NCBI RefSeq assembly: GCF_026239735.1
Contig: NZ_JAPIVT010000021.1
Location: 32,723-96,722, forward strand
Source of the DNA: Pedobacter sp. MC2016-05
Lineage (GTDB): Bacteria > Bacteroidota > Bacteroidia > Sphingobacteriales > Sphingobacteriaceae
Direction of reading: 5' to 3'
DNA length: 64,000 nt
How positions within the stretch are numbered: the first letter of the stretch is position 1; each line of letters opens with the position of its first letter. A program made the translations under genes and the position numbers. The notes beneath the pieces are model-generated. The model made no database searches and had not been told where the DNA came from. It was given only the letters and a program-made list of their open reading frames with translations. This document shows, piece by piece, positions 15,644-24,737 of this stretch.

Positions 15644-16297
15644 TTAGAAGTGGAAGTTTATGGTAAAAGTGGGTGTGAAGTTATCAAGTGCCAGTCTCAG
15701 GTTATTTTTCTTATCAAAATTATATAGTGATTCTTCGGCATAATAATTTTGGTGGAAAAAGCTTAAGATTGGGAATGAAAAATCGAGGCTTGAATCATCA
15801 GATAATAGATAGGTGAAGCCAGGAGCTAAGCTAGCGCCCCAACCTTTTGCTCGTGCATCTGTTCGAATCAGATAACCTGCATCATCTACTCGATTGAAAG
15901 TGTTAATTTGCAGGAGCAGATTCGCCTGAACGAAAAATTTGAATCGTTCTTTAACCTCTATGTACTTGCGAATGAAAGGCGAGAGCCCGAAACTGAATTC
16001 TTTCGGACCATAACGGTCTTCGTAGCGCCCATCTTCTTCATCCCATGTAATGTAACTTTCACCGCGAAGCTTTGAAAGATTTAAAGGAATTTCAAGCCCG
16101 ATAGCGAGATTATTTGCAATGAAATAGCCGCCCCTCGGCGTTGCCGTAAAGGTGTTAATACTGGCTGTAGCATCGTTTTGTTTCGAGGTTCCGAAGCTCA
16201 GGCTTATTCCGGCGAAGCCAGAACCTTTTTCAGTTTGCGCATGGCTACGCCAACTGATGGCGCATAGAAGCACCAAGATGATTAATTTAGGTTTCAT
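15644..16297 (-). CDS. Outer-membrane beta-barrel protein, paralogue 3
   Basis: The start is set to ATG 16297, which gives a proper signal peptide (KPKLIILVLLCAISWRSHAQ); an upstream in-frame ATG at 16324 would add nine polar residues. The mature protein shares GGYFIANNLAIGLEIPLN, RKYIEVKERFKFFVQANLLL and APGFTYLLSDDSSLDFSFP with the two paralogues and ends in TINFHF. About 217 residues. The repeat protein at 15136 follows closely. Confidence 0.8.
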   Translation of the reverse strand: MKPKLIILVLLCAISWRSHAQTEKGSGFAGISLSFGTSKQNDATASINTFTATPRGGYFIANNLAIGLEIPLNLSKLRGESYITWDEEDGRYEDRYGPKEFSFGLSPFIRKYIEVKERFKFFVQANLLLQINTFNRVDDAGYLIRTDARAKGWGASLAPGFTYLLSDDSSLDFSFPILSFFHQNYYAEESLYNFDKKNNLRLALDNFTPTFTINFHF

Positions 16298-16627
16298 TTG
16301 TGTTGTGTTTTTGTGTGTAATCAATAATAATCATTATCGATACAAAAAACAATAGCCTAAAATGAACGTATTGCATTGTAAAATCAATTTTACAGCTGCA
16401 GGTTTGTTGACGTAATAGGTGTTTAAATGCCAAAATGAACCGGCGTCATCCTCAGCTTGGCTGGGGATCTTAAAAATCAACGTTATCAGCCGGCATCACG
16501 ATTCTGTTTTCACGTGAAGGACGAAGGGCCTAAAGAAGAAGAAAAATTGAAGACCAGGTATTAACGATAGTCATCCTTCGCTTAACTGCGAACATTAAAA
16601 TGCATTGTTATGGGCGTAATCAAAAAA
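16298..16627. other. Gene-free region with dispersed repeat fragments
   Basis: Contains GTCATCCTCAGCTTGGCTGGGGATCTT (16445-16471), a relative of the dispersed CTGAGCTTGTCGAAG repeat, and further degenerate pieces (GTCATCCTTCGCTTAACTGCG near 16570). No gene is seen. Confidence 0.45.
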
Positions 16628-16655
16628 AATCCCGCAGAAATTAATCTGCGGGATT
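16628..16655 (-). terminator. clpB terminator
   Basis: The stem AATCCCGCAG / CTGCGGGATT with an 8-base loop lies 20 bp after the clpB stop. An A-run on the plus side reads as a T-tract in the clpB direction. Confidence 0.8.
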
Positions 16656-16674
16656 TCATTTACCGATATAATAT

Positions 16675-19275
16675 TTAATCTTGTTTCTGGTTCAGGAACA
16701 CAAAATTGTGATCAAACATATCTAACTTAATTTTACTGTCTTTATCGATCTTACCGGCTAATATTTCCTTCGATAACTCATTCAGGATTCTTTTTTGAAT
16801 AACTCTTTTCAGTGGTCGGGCACCAAACTGCGGATCGTAACCAAGCTGTGCCAACCAATCAAGTGCTTCCTCACTTGCATCCATTTCAATTCCCATTTCC
16901 GCAAGTGTTTGCTGTACATGTTTAAATTGCAAAGCCACAATATCTCTAAGTTCATTGCGATTCAACGGCGTAAACATGATTAATTCATCAATTCTATTTA
17001 GAAACTCCGGCCTGATGGTTTGTTTCAATACCTCGAACAATTCGTTTTTAGTTTTTGCAATTACCTCATCCCGGTTTTCATCAGTTAGATTTTTGAAATT
17101 ATCTTGGATTAAGTGCGCTCCAATATTCGATGTCATGATGATGATTGTATTTTTAAAATTCACCGTTCTGCCTTTATTATCAGTTAAACGGCCATCATCT
17201 AATACCTGCAATAAGATGTTAAACACATCCGGATGCGCTTTTTCAATCTCATCAAGCAATACAACCGAATAAGGTTTACGCCGAACAGCTTCGGTTAATT
17301 GCCCACCTTCATCGTAGCCTACATATCCTGGAGGCGCACCAATTAAGCGGGAAACAGCGTGGCGCTCCTGGTATTCACTCATGTCGATCCGGGTTAAGGC
17401 ATTTTCATCGTTAAATAAAAAATCTGCCAAGGCCTTGGCCAACTCTGTTTTACCTACCCCGGTTGTACCCAGGAAAATAAACGAACCAATTGGTTTGCGC
17501 TTGTCTTGCAAACCCGCACGCGAGCGGCGAATCGCATCAGAAATGGCTTCTATAGCCTCATCCTGTCCGGCTACCCGCTGGTGCAATTCGTGTTCGAGGT
17601 TCAATAATTTCTCCCTTTCGCTAGCAATTAACTTGGTAACCGGAATGCCTGTCCATCTACCTACCACGCCTGCAATATCGTCAGCAGTTACTTCCTCTTT
17701 TAGCATCCGGCTATCTGTTTGCTGGTTTTCCAAATCGGCTTTCAGCTTTTCTACCTGATCCTGCGCTTCTTTAATTTTTCCGTAACGGATTTCGGCAACT
17801 TTGCCATAGTCTCCGGCACGTTCGGCCTGTTCAGCCTCTAATTTATAATGCTCAATCTGTTCTAACTGATTATTTACCGCATCAACAAGGTCTTTTTCTC
17901 CCTGCCATTTTGCTTTCAGTTCATCGCGTTCAGCAGATAAATTGGCAATTTCTTCTGATAGATCTTGAACTTTACGGTCATCTTTTTCGCGTTTGATCGC
18001 CTCACGTTCAATTTCAAGTCGCATAATTTCGCGATCCAAAGCATCTACATTTTCTGGAACACTGTCCATTTCCATGCGTAATTTTGAAGCCGCTTCATCC
18101 ATTAAATCGATGGCTTTATCTGGCAAGAAACGATCAGAAATATAACGCTGGCTCATTTCTACTGCAGCGATAATCGCCTCATCTTTAATCCGCACCTTGT
18201 GGTGGGTTTCATAGCGTTCTTTCAAACCACGAAGAATAGAAATTGCATCCTGTGTGTCAGGTTCCTCTACCATCACCTTTTGAAAACGGCGTTCCAAGGC
18301 TTTATCTTTTTCTAAATATTTTTGATATTCATCCAAAGTGGTGGCACCAATTGCCCTTAATTCGCCACGAGCTAACGCAGGTTTTAAGATGTTAGCAGCG
18401 TCCATAGCACCTTCTCCGCCGCCTGCACCAACGAGGGTGTGAATTTCGTCGATAAATAAAATGATGTCACCATCGCTTTGTGTTACCTCTTTCACTACCG
18501 CTTTTAATCGCTCTTCAAATTCACCTTTGTATTTTGCTCCAGCAATTAATGCGCCCATATCAAGGGAATAAACGGTTTTGCTTTTCAAATTTTCAGGCAC
18601 ATCACCTTTTATAATTCTGAAAGCAATTCCTTCGGCGATTGCCGTTTTACCCACACCAGGCTCACCAATTAAAATTGGATTATTCTTTGTTCTTCGAGAT
18701 AATATTTGAATCACCCGACGGATCTCTTCATCACGGCCAATTACCGGATCGAGCTTTCCGCTTTCGGCATACTCATTTAAATTACGGGCATATTTGCCTA
18801 AAGCCTGATAAGTAGCCTCAGCATTTTGGTCAGTTACGCGGTTATCACCACGGAGTTCAGTAATGGCTTTTTTAAGGTCTTTTTCGTTAGCACCTTGCTC
18901 TTTTAATAATTTGGATGTACTGTCATTCACTGCCAAAATTCCTAACAGGAGGTGCTCTACCGATACAAATTCATCTTTAAATTCTTTTAAAAATGTTTGT
19001 GCCTTTTGCAGAACACTATTTGTATTTGATGACAGATAGACATTGCTTCCGCTAACTTTCGGGAATCTTGCAATCTCTGCATCTAGATTTTGGTTGAGTA
19101 AAGTAAGGTTCACGTTTAGTTTCTTCAAAACATAAGAAACCACGTTTTCATCAACAGTAAGCAAACCTTTAAGCAGGTGTGCCGTTTCAATAGCCTGTTG
19201 CTGGTTACCTTGGGCTATTTCAGAAGCCTGTTGAATTGCTTCCTGGGCTTTTATTGTAAAGTTGTTGAAGTTCAT
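16675..19275 (-). CDS. clpB: ClpB disaggregase (Hsp100 chaperone)
   Basis: 866 residues, full length for ClpB. In order: the double Clp N-domain (FTIKAQEAIQQASEIAQ; FVSVEHLLLGILAV), AAA+ module 1 with Walker A GEPGVGKTAIAEG near residue 200 and Walker B ILFIDEIHTLVG, the long coiled-coil middle domain (about 410-530) that separates ClpB from ClpA/ClpC, AAA+ module 2 with GTTGVGKTELAKAL near 605 and VVLLDEIEKAHPDVFN, and the C-terminal D2-small domain. It threads aggregated proteins with DnaK after heat stress. It appears to be monocistronic with its own terminator. Confidence 0.98.
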   Translation of the reverse strand: MNFNNFTIKAQEAIQQASEIAQGNQQQAIETAHLLKGLLTVDENVVSYVLKKLNVNLTLLNQNLDAEIARFPKVSGSNVYLSSNTNSVLQKAQTFLKEFKDEFVSVEHLLLGILAVNDSTSKLLKEQGANEKDLKKAITELRGDNRVTDQNAEATYQALGKYARNLNEYAESGKLDPVIGRDEEIRRVIQILSRRTKNNPILIGEPGVGKTAIAEGIAFRIIKGDVPENLKSKTVYSLDMGALIAGAKYKGEFEERLKAVVKEVTQSDGDIILFIDEIHTLVGAGGGEGAMDAANILKPALARGELRAIGATTLDEYQKYLEKDKALERRFQKVMVEEPDTQDAISILRGLKERYETHHKVRIKDEAIIAAVEMSQRYISDRFLPDKAIDLMDEAASKLRMEMDSVPENVDALDREIMRLEIEREAIKREKDDRKVQDLSEEIANLSAERDELKAKWQGEKDLVDAVNNQLEQIEHYKLEAEQAERAGDYGKVAEIRYGKIKEAQDQVEKLKADLENQQTDSRMLKEEVTADDIAGVVGRWTGIPVTKLIASEREKLLNLEHELHQRVAGQDEAIEAISDAIRRSRAGLQDKRKPIGSFIFLGTTGVGKTELAKALADFLFNDENALTRIDMSEYQERHAVSRLIGAPPGYVGYDEGGQLTEAVRRKPYSVVLLDEIEKAHPDVFNILLQVLDDGRLTDNKGRTVNFKNTIIIMTSNIGAHLIQDNFKNLTDENRDEVIAKTKNELFEVLKQTIRPEFLNRIDELIMFTPLNRNELRDIVALQFKHVQQTLAEMGIEMDASEEALDWLAQLGYDPQFGARPLKRVIQKRILNELSKEILAGKIDKDSKIKLDMFDHNFVFLNQKQD

Positions 19276-19660
19276 ATAACCGTTTTAATCAAAACAAATG
19301 CCACAGCAAATTTGATTTTGCAATCGGAAATTTTGTCTGTCTGATTCAAGTTATAATGACTAATTTACTGATTATAAAACATTTGTGCTGAAATTTTGTC
19401 TTGTTAAATAGTTTAAATGATTTGGAAACATAAGTAAGTGGTTCTTGGCAATTGTAGCCCTTCTTTCCATTAAAAGTCCCGATGAAAAATCGGGCGCTTT
19501 CCATTTCAATAAGGTTTAGGTGGGCAGAGTACTGCATGTATCAAAGAAACCTAAACGCACAAAAAAGCATCTGCGTTTTTGGTCAACAGATGCTTTTCGC
19601 TATGTTTTGGCCTATTAATGTTTTTAGGCTCATTTAATTAGTTTGGCAATTAGCGATATT
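19276..19660. other. Gene-free region between clpB and the pyrE unit
   Basis: The first bases should contain the clpB promoter. A short hairpin CCCGATGAAAAATCGGG (19478-19494) and a strong terminator (19563-19597) are the only structures. A 63-codon minus ORF (19346-19537) crosses the hairpin and has no protein-like features. Confidence 0.5.
19563..19597 (-). terminator. Terminator of the pyrE-SRPBCC unit
   Basis: The stem AAAAGCATCTG / CAGATGCTTTT with a 13-base loop, 64 bp past the stop of the gene at 19661. Confidence 0.75.
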
Positions 19661-20059
19661 TTACCCCAAAATTTCTTTTAATTTCTGTGTCTGATGATCG
19701 ACCAATTTTTGAAGTGGACCAGAAGCCAACATTTTCATCATCATATTCAAATCTGCAGAGATGATGTGTTTTGCAGTGGTAGTGCCATTTCCATTATCGG
19801 CAACTGTCCATTTTAATTCCACCTCAAAAGGTGCTTTTTCAGTGGGAATTGCTGTTAATTCCTGGTTTTCAACACGATTAGAAATGGCGATCGCTAATTT
19901 TGCCATGTTTTGAATGGTGAAACGAGCTTCGTCTTCTGTAGATTCCCAGTTATAAATATTTTCGGGCATCAATTGTTGATGGTTATTCATGTTTGAGAGA
20001 AAAGCATAAACTTCCGCAACGGGCTTACTTACCTCTACAGCGCTTTCAATAATCGTCAT
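19661..20059 (-). CDS. SRPBCC-family protein
   Basis: 132 residues. The start TIIESAVEVSKPVAEVYAFL plus the WTVADNGNGTTTAKHIISAD strand and the long C-terminal helix are typical of the START/SRPBCC helix-grip fold, which binds small hydrophobic ligands in a deep cavity. It lies 44 bp downstream of pyrE on the same strand and ends at the shared terminator, so the two are probably one transcript. The ligand is unknown. Confidence 0.78.
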   Translation of the reverse strand: MTIIESAVEVSKPVAEVYAFLSNMNNHQQLMPENIYNWESTEDEARFTIQNMAKLAIAISNRVENQELTAIPTEKAPFEVELKWTVADNGNGTTTAKHIISADLNMMMKMLASGPLQKLVDHQTQKLKEILG

Positions 20060-20103
20060 TATATATTTTTATAGGTTAATTTTAAATACTGCGAACTCTG
20101 GAT

Positions 20104-20763
20104 TTAAGACTCAGGACTGATAACTTGTCCCCACTCTGATGGGTTTAAGCGCCATTTTCCTAATAACTCCATGTCGCTTTTGGCGATGATGCTGTGCTCG
20201 GCAGCATAATCAATTAAGGCAGCATAGTTAGATAAAGTTAGGGAACGACATTTAGCGGCAGCAAAATTTTCATCTGCTTTTTCAAATCCGTATGTGAAAA
20301 TTGCAGCTAAACCAGCAACTGATAAACCTGCGCTTCTCAATGCATCCACGGCTTGTAGACTGCTTTTTCCTGTAGAAATAAGATCTTCAATTACCACTAC
20401 TCGTTGCCCTTCTACCACTTCACCTTCAATTAAGCTTCCTGTACCGTGTTCTTTTGCTTTAGCTCTAACATAAATAAAAGGTAATCCCAACTCTTGAGCT
20501 ACTAAAACGCCTTGTGGAATTCCAGCGGTTGCTACTCCAGCAATAACATCTACCGAACCAAATTCTTCTTGGATGGCCTGTGCTAATTTCTGGCGTATGT
20601 ACGTTCTCACCTGTGGATGAGATAACGTAATTCGGTTATCGCAATAAATTGGCGACTTCCAACCAGATGCCCAGGTAAAAGGATTATTAGGTTGTAATTT
20701 AATTGCCTTTATTTGTAATAAAAATTCCGCTACCTTTAGTTCAATATCACTTTTATTATACAT
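20104..20763 (-). CDS. pyrE: Orotate phosphoribosyltransferase
   Basis: 219 residues. Orotate plus PRPP gives OMP, the fifth step of pyrimidine synthesis, in the cytosol. The PRPP-binding motif is VVVIEDLISTGKSSLQAV; substrate segments PFTWASGWKSPIYCDNR and IAGVATAGIPQG are present. The start is ATG 20763 (YNKSDIELKVAEFLLQIKAI); it shares the bases AT with the opposing start codon of the NUDIX gene. Confidence 0.96.
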   Translation of the reverse strand: MYNKSDIELKVAEFLLQIKAIKLQPNNPFTWASGWKSPIYCDNRITLSHPQVRTYIRQKLAQAIQEEFGSVDVIAGVATAGIPQGVLVAQELGLPFIYVRAKAKEHGTGSLIEGEVVEGQRVVVIEDLISTGKSSLQAVDALRSAGLSVAGLAAIFTYGFEKADENFAAAKCRSLTLSNYAALIDYAAEHSIIAKSDMELLGKWRLNPSEWGQVISPES

Positions 20764-21373
20764 GGCCCAAAAATACAGAATTTATATTAACGATAACACC
20801 CTCTTTATATCAGATGTTTTACCGGAACAAAAAGAAAAAATTCAACAGCTTGAATTTCAGGATTTTGATTTGCAGACATTTTACAAAAAATTAAAAAATG
20901 GGTCTAAAAAAAGCTACATCTTCTTAACCAAAAACCCTCAGGAAACATTCAGGAAGCTTAAAAAGAACTGCGAAATTATAAAAGCTGCCGGCGGGTTGGT
21001 AGAAAGCGTTAACGGGAATTATCTCTTTATTTTTAGGAATAAAAAGTGGGATTTGCCAAAAGGAAAGCTGGAGGAGGGTGAAAATATGAAGGAAACAGCG
21101 GTAAGGGAAGTGGAGGAGGAATGCGGAATTAAAGTGGCTAAACGAGAAGAAAAGCTTTGTAAAACTTACCATGTTTATCCTTATGGTTCAAAAATGGTGA
21201 TCAAGAAAACCAACTGGTATCGAATGACTGTAAAAGGCGAGCCAAAGTTGGTTCCTCAAAAGGAAGAGGGGATAGACGAGGCCGTTTGGCTTGATAAAAA
21301 CCATCTTGGTCCGGTAGTGAAAAATACTTTTCCTTCCATTATGGACGTGTTGAGGGCTGGAGGGATTTTGTAA
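20762..21373 (+). CDS. NUDIX hydrolase
   Basis: 203 residues with the complete Nudix box GKLEEGENMKETAVREVEEE followed by CGI, whose glutamates bind the metal for pyrophosphate hydrolysis. An N-terminal extension of about 85 residues (FISDVLPEQKEKIQQLEF, FDLQTFYKKLKN) precedes it. The substrate cannot be told; the family includes nucleotide-sugar, ADP-ribose and oxidised-nucleotide pyrophosphatases. Its ATG overlaps that of pyrE on the other strand (20761-20764, CATG). Confidence 0.88.
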   Translation: MAQKYRIYINDNTLFISDVLPEQKEKIQQLEFQDFDLQTFYKKLKNGSKKSYIFLTKNPQETFRKLKKNCEIIKAAGGLVESVNGNYLFIFRNKKWDLPKGKLEEGENMKETAVREVEEECGIKVAKREEKLCKTYHVYPYGSKMVIKKTNWYRMTVKGEPKLVPQKEEGIDEAVWLDKNHLGPVVKNTFPSIMDVLRAGGIL

Positions 21374-21483
21374 TTAGCGATTAAATCGCTTTGTTATTTA
21401 TGCGCTTGTTAGAAACGAGCGCAGGCGTAAATTCAGCATAACGATCGGTTAAAGAAAACGACCAATTCTCATTAAACTAATAT

Positions 21484-22095
21484 TTACTCAAAATCCAGCT
21501 CATCAACTATAGTTTTAACACGTTTCAAATATCTTCCATAGTAGTACCATGCCCATAATTCAGTAATTACTCCAATAATTACAATGGTTATAAAACAATT
21601 TAAAAGTATGTAGGATGGTGAAAGCTTGGCTAGAACTTTGTTTATTGCACCAGTTTTTTCGATAAGTAAATAAACAGATATAAAACCTACCCATATAAAA
21701 GCAATAATATATGTCAGTGCTTTGTATAGCTCTATATTCAGTTTCATCTCATAGAAAAACCAAAGAATACTTTTTCTACTATCCATAGTCATATCGCATG
21801 AGTTTTTGTAAAATCGGTAAAATTTAAAAAAATAATGAGCCGTGAAACCACACGTTATCGCAAAAAAAGCTAGGAAAATTAATTTCATATGGGGAGAAAA
21901 ACCGAATAAGTAAGGGAATGCAGCCATTAAAATCAAAGCAACAATCTGGTAAGTAAATTCGTGTTTCATTTTTCTTCTGATGATATCAACAGGAGTTCGG
22001 GCTTGTTTTATTTTAAGCATATCCGCTGAGACATTAGGTTCTGATGAGCTTTCAGCATTCCAGTCGTTTTTCAAATCGTCAAAATTCATAGCCAT
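21484..22095 (-). CDS. Membrane protein paired with an ECF sigma factor
   Basis: 203 residues: a soluble N-terminus with the pattern NFDDLKNDWNAESSSEPNVS, often seen in proteins encoded beside Bacteroidetes ECF sigma factors, then about four transmembrane segments (LILMAAFPYLFGFSP, LIFLAFFAITCGFTAHYFF, ALTYIIAFIWVGFISVYLL, YILLNCFITIVIIGVITEL). It overlaps the sigma gene by 17 bp, so translation is coupled. By position it may be the sigma factor's membrane-bound regulator; this is inference. Confidence 0.72.
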   Translation of the reverse strand: MAMNFDDLKNDWNAESSSEPNVSADMLKIKQARTPVDIIRRKMKHEFTYQIVALILMAAFPYLFGFSPHMKLIFLAFFAITCGFTAHYFFKFYRFYKNSCDMTMDSRKSILWFFYEMKLNIELYKALTYIIAFIWVGFISVYLLIEKTGAINKVLAKLSPSYILLNCFITIVIIGVITELWAWYYYGRYLKRVKTIVDELDFE

Positions 22096-22591
22096 TCTTC
22101 TTTATGATGAATTGTAATTTTTCTTTGGTTCTATTGAGCTTTACCCTTGCATTAACTTCTGTTATTCCAAGGTTTTCGGCAATTTCTCTGTGTGATTGGT
22201 TTTCAAGGAAAAGAAATATCAAAGCCTTTTCTACAGCATTTAATTCTTGAACTGCCTTATATAAGTAAGCCAGTTTTTCTTCTTTTAATTCACTTTCATT
22301 TATATCAACAATGTCGATGTTTTCATCAAGAGGTGTTTTATCTACTTTTCTATTGTCCTTTTTAAAGTAAACCAGAGCAGTGTTTAATGCAACACGATAC
22401 ATCCAAGTGGAAAATTTGCTGTTCCCTTTAAAAGATGGGTAAGCTTTCCACAGCTGCATTACTATTTCTTGAAAAAGATCGCGTTGCAACTCTACATCGT
22501 TCATATACATTTTCGAAACTTTATGTATAATCGCTTTATGCTGATTAATCAGGGTCAGAAATGTCGTTTCAGTTTCCTTCATTAATGGCAT
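22079..22591 (-). CDS. RNA polymerase ECF sigma factor
   Basis: 170 residues. Region 2 is visible as DVELQRDLFQEIVMQLWKAY then FKGNSKFSTWMYRVALNTAL; region 4 as LNAVEKALIFLFLENQSHRE then IAENLGITEVNARVKLNRTK, the helix-turn-helix that reads the -35 element. It begins an operon with the membrane protein at 21484. The start may be ATG 22591 or the second Met four codons later. Confidence 0.93.
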   Translation of the reverse strand: MPLMKETETTFLTLINQHKAIIHKVSKMYMNDVELQRDLFQEIVMQLWKAYPSFKGNSKFSTWMYRVALNTALVYFKKDNRKVDKTPLDENIDIVDINESELKEEKLAYLYKAVQELNAVEKALIFLFLENQSHREIAENLGITEVNARVKLNRTKEKLQFIIKKNGYEF

Positions 22592-22753
22592 TCGATATTT
22601 ACTTAATGACCAGAATTAGTGACGAATTCAAGAAACTTTTCATCACAGGAAAATCCACCAATCGAGTTTTCATTTATATTTATTTACTCCATTGGTAGCG
22701 GATTTTCGAAAACGTTACATTTTTTTTATCAGAAAATTGATTTGCCAAAAGGG

Positions 22754-23215
22754 CTATAAAAAACCTAAAGCCTCTTTGGGTACAAATGGACTTACATCGC
22801 CATGATTTCTTAAAATATCGCGGACGATAGTAGAGCTGATGGCTGAGTATTCTGGTTTACTCAAAAGTAGAATGGTTTCTACTTCGGGCATCATGGTTTG
22901 ATTAATTTGAGCAATCGCTCTTTCGTATTCAAAATCTGAAGCAGAGCGAATACCACGAACCATATAAGTTGCATTTATTTTGCGGCAAAAATCTACAGTT
23001 AAACCTTCGTAAGTTTGGATTTCTATGTTTTGATAACCCGCAAAAACTGTTTCTAAAATTTGAAGTCGCTGCTCAGCAGTAAGAAAATTTTGCTTGGAAC
23101 TATTTAAACCAATGCCGATTACAATCTTATCAAAAAGGGGAGTAGCACGTTGCAAAATGTTAACGTGAGCGATGGTAATGGGGTCAAAAGAACCTGGAAA
23201 TAGCGCTATCTTCAT
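22754..23215 (-). CDS. coaD: Phosphopantetheine adenylyltransferase
   Basis: 153 residues, normal length. It makes dephospho-CoA from 4'-phosphopantetheine and ATP, the fourth step of CoA synthesis. The nucleotidyltransferase motif appears as PGSFDPITIAHVNIL (Ala in place of the usual Gly before His), and the second signature as ISSTIVRDIL. TYMVRGIRSASDFEYE is the pantetheine-site segment. It stands alone; a dispersed palindrome lies upstream. Confidence 0.96.
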   Translation of the reverse strand: MKIALFPGSFDPITIAHVNILQRATPLFDKIVIGIGLNSSKQNFLTAEQRLQILETVFAGYQNIEIQTYEGLTVDFCRKINATYMVRGIRSASDFEYERAIAQINQTMMPEVETILLLSKPEYSAISSTIVRDILRNHGDVSPFVPKEALGFL

Positions 23216-23280
23216 ATTTCAAATATAGATTTTTAAGCCGAAAGGAAAAAGGGTAGAGCACAAACCTTTTCACAATCACG

Positions 23281-23357
23281 TCATTGCGAGGTACGAAGCA
23301 ATCTTAATCCGAATATATACATTCCTAAAAAAAAGATTGCTTCGTGCCTCGCAATGA
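23281..23357. repeat. Dispersed palindrome, GAGGCACGAAGCAATCT family
   Basis: Two 25-bp arms, TCATTGCGAGGTACGAAGCA then ATCTT (23281-23305) and its inverted copy (23333-23357), differ at one position only. Other members in this window: 26446-26527, 50728-50752, 53600-53640 and 53751-53820. All are intergenic. Confidence 0.8.
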
Positions 23358-23403
23358 AGACCATTTAAGTAATCAGTTAAAACCTTTGTGCTCTTTGCGA
23401 AAA

Positions 23404-23940
23404 TTAACTAAACTCAAAAAAACTGAAAGAAGAATTTCCATATTTTCTGGTTTCGGTGTAACCAGGCTGGCTATTTAGTTTCATATTACTTTGATGTTCC
23501 ACAACCAAAAGTCCATCAGGCTTAAGTAGCTTTTGCGATGCAACCAACACAGGTATTTGGGGAATGTTCGGCATGTTATACGGTGGGTCAGCAAAGATGA
23601 TATCGTACGAACCCGTCATTTGATTCAGCAATTTGAAGACATCTCCTTTGCGTACTTCAATTTGATTGAATTCGTACTTTTTTGCAGTAGATTTTACCCA
23701 GTTTACGCAACCGTAATCCATGTCGATTGCTAAAATCTTTTCTGCATTGCGGGAAGCAAATTCAAATGTCAGGTTTCCCGTACCACTGAATAAATCCAAA
23801 ATGGTACAGCTTTCAAAATCAAACTGATTATTTAAAATATTGAAAAGAGCCTCTTTGGCCATATCCGTTGTTGGGCGAACGGGTAGATTTGCAGGAGGCT
23901 GCAAACGAATCCCCTTTAGTTTGCCTCCAATTATTCGCAT
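23404..23940 (-). CDS. rsmD: 16S rRNA (guanine-966 N2)-methyltransferase RsmD
   Basis: 178 residues. Typical opening MRIIGGKLKGIRLQPP and RPTTDMAKEALFNIL; SAM motif LDLFSGTGNLTFE; catalytic motif ADPPYNMP. It methylates G966 of 16S rRNA (E. coli numbering) during 30S assembly. It overlaps the DUF3822 gene by 10 bp, a pairing I recognise from Bacteroidetes genomes. Confidence 0.93.
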   Translation of the reverse strand: MRIIGGKLKGIRLQPPANLPVRPTTDMAKEALFNILNNQFDFESCTILDLFSGTGNLTFEFASRNAEKILAIDMDYGCVNWVKSTAKKYEFNQIEVRKGDVFKLLNQMTGSYDIIFADPPYNMPNIPQIPVLVASQKLLKPDGLLVVEHQSNMKLNSQPGYTETRKYGNSSFSFFEFS

Positions 23941-24737
23941 AAATCTAAAGCAAGTAATCCGCTAAAATAGTGTTTAGGCATATCGGCCAACAATTCACTG
24001 TTTTGTTTTCCTGCGGGAAGAAAAAAGTAAAGGTTATTAAAATATTTTAGAAGTGTATTGTAATAATCGTCGTCTTCGTTGATGATGCCCTGCAAGTAAA
24101 CCGGAATAGCGTCCGTTAAACCCAATTGCTCTATAATCAATAATAAAAAGTAATTAAACTCTTCCGGATTCTCCGCTTCGTAGTGACTTTGAAAATTGAC
24201 CTTCTTGTCTTTTACAAGAAGCACATTGAATGAAGATGCCGTAAAATCAATCAATAAAGCATCAGCTGATAAATGACTAAACAAAGCTAATAAGGGGGAA
24301 GACTGAGGATAAAATTTTGTGTTTTCAGGAAGTTTTTTCTCCACTTTTTCATCCAATGAGAAAAGTGTATTGAAGCCTAATTCATTATGGTGTTTGGTGT
24401 AAATTTTGCCGTCACCACCTAAAAATTTGGAGTAAACCGATAGATCAGCAGCATCCAACCATTCGTCAGGAATAAAAATGAAATTTGAGGTATGAATAGC
24501 AGCCTTTATCGCACCATAGTTTTGAGATAGATAAACATCAGTTTCAAAGGCAGATTTCAAATCTTTTTCCAAATCTTCGCAGCCTTGTTTATCAAAAATA
24601 ATACTAACCTCATCAGAATCTTTGTTAATCACCGCATAAGAAAAGCTGTCATTCGTTATTTTTAACAATAAATGGCAGTTTACCGAGGCATCAGTTTTAA
24701 TATTCGGATCGACTAATAAAAGACTGTTTTTACTCAT
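23931..24737 (-). CDS. DUF3822-family protein
   Basis: 268 residues. The fold appears ASKHA-like (sugar-kinase/actin type), with AVINKDSDEVSIIF, HLSADALLIDFTASSFNVLL and VYLQGIINEDDDYYNTLLKY. Family name is from memory of its constant position before rsmD. Function is unknown; coupling with rsmD suggests a link to ribosome assembly but that is only context. Confidence 0.7.
   Translation of the reverse strand: MSKNSLLLVDPNIKTDASVNCHLLLKITNDSFSYAVINKDSDEVSIIFDKQGCEDLEKDLKSAFETDVYLSQNYGAIKAAIHTSNFIFIPDEWLDAADLSVYSKFLGGDGKIYTKHHNELGFNTLFSLDEKVEKKLPENTKFYPQSSPLLALFSHLSADALLIDFTASSFNVLLVKDKKVNFQSHYEAENPEEFNYFLLLIIEQLGLTDAIPVYLQGIINEDDDYYNTLLKYFNNLYFFLPAGKQNSELLADMPKHYFSGLLALDLCE

Noticed and set aside
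19346..19537. 63-codon minus ORF between clpB and the SRPBCC gene
   Set aside because: It crosses a CCCGAT/ATCGGG hairpin, has irregular composition and no domain features; treated as chance.
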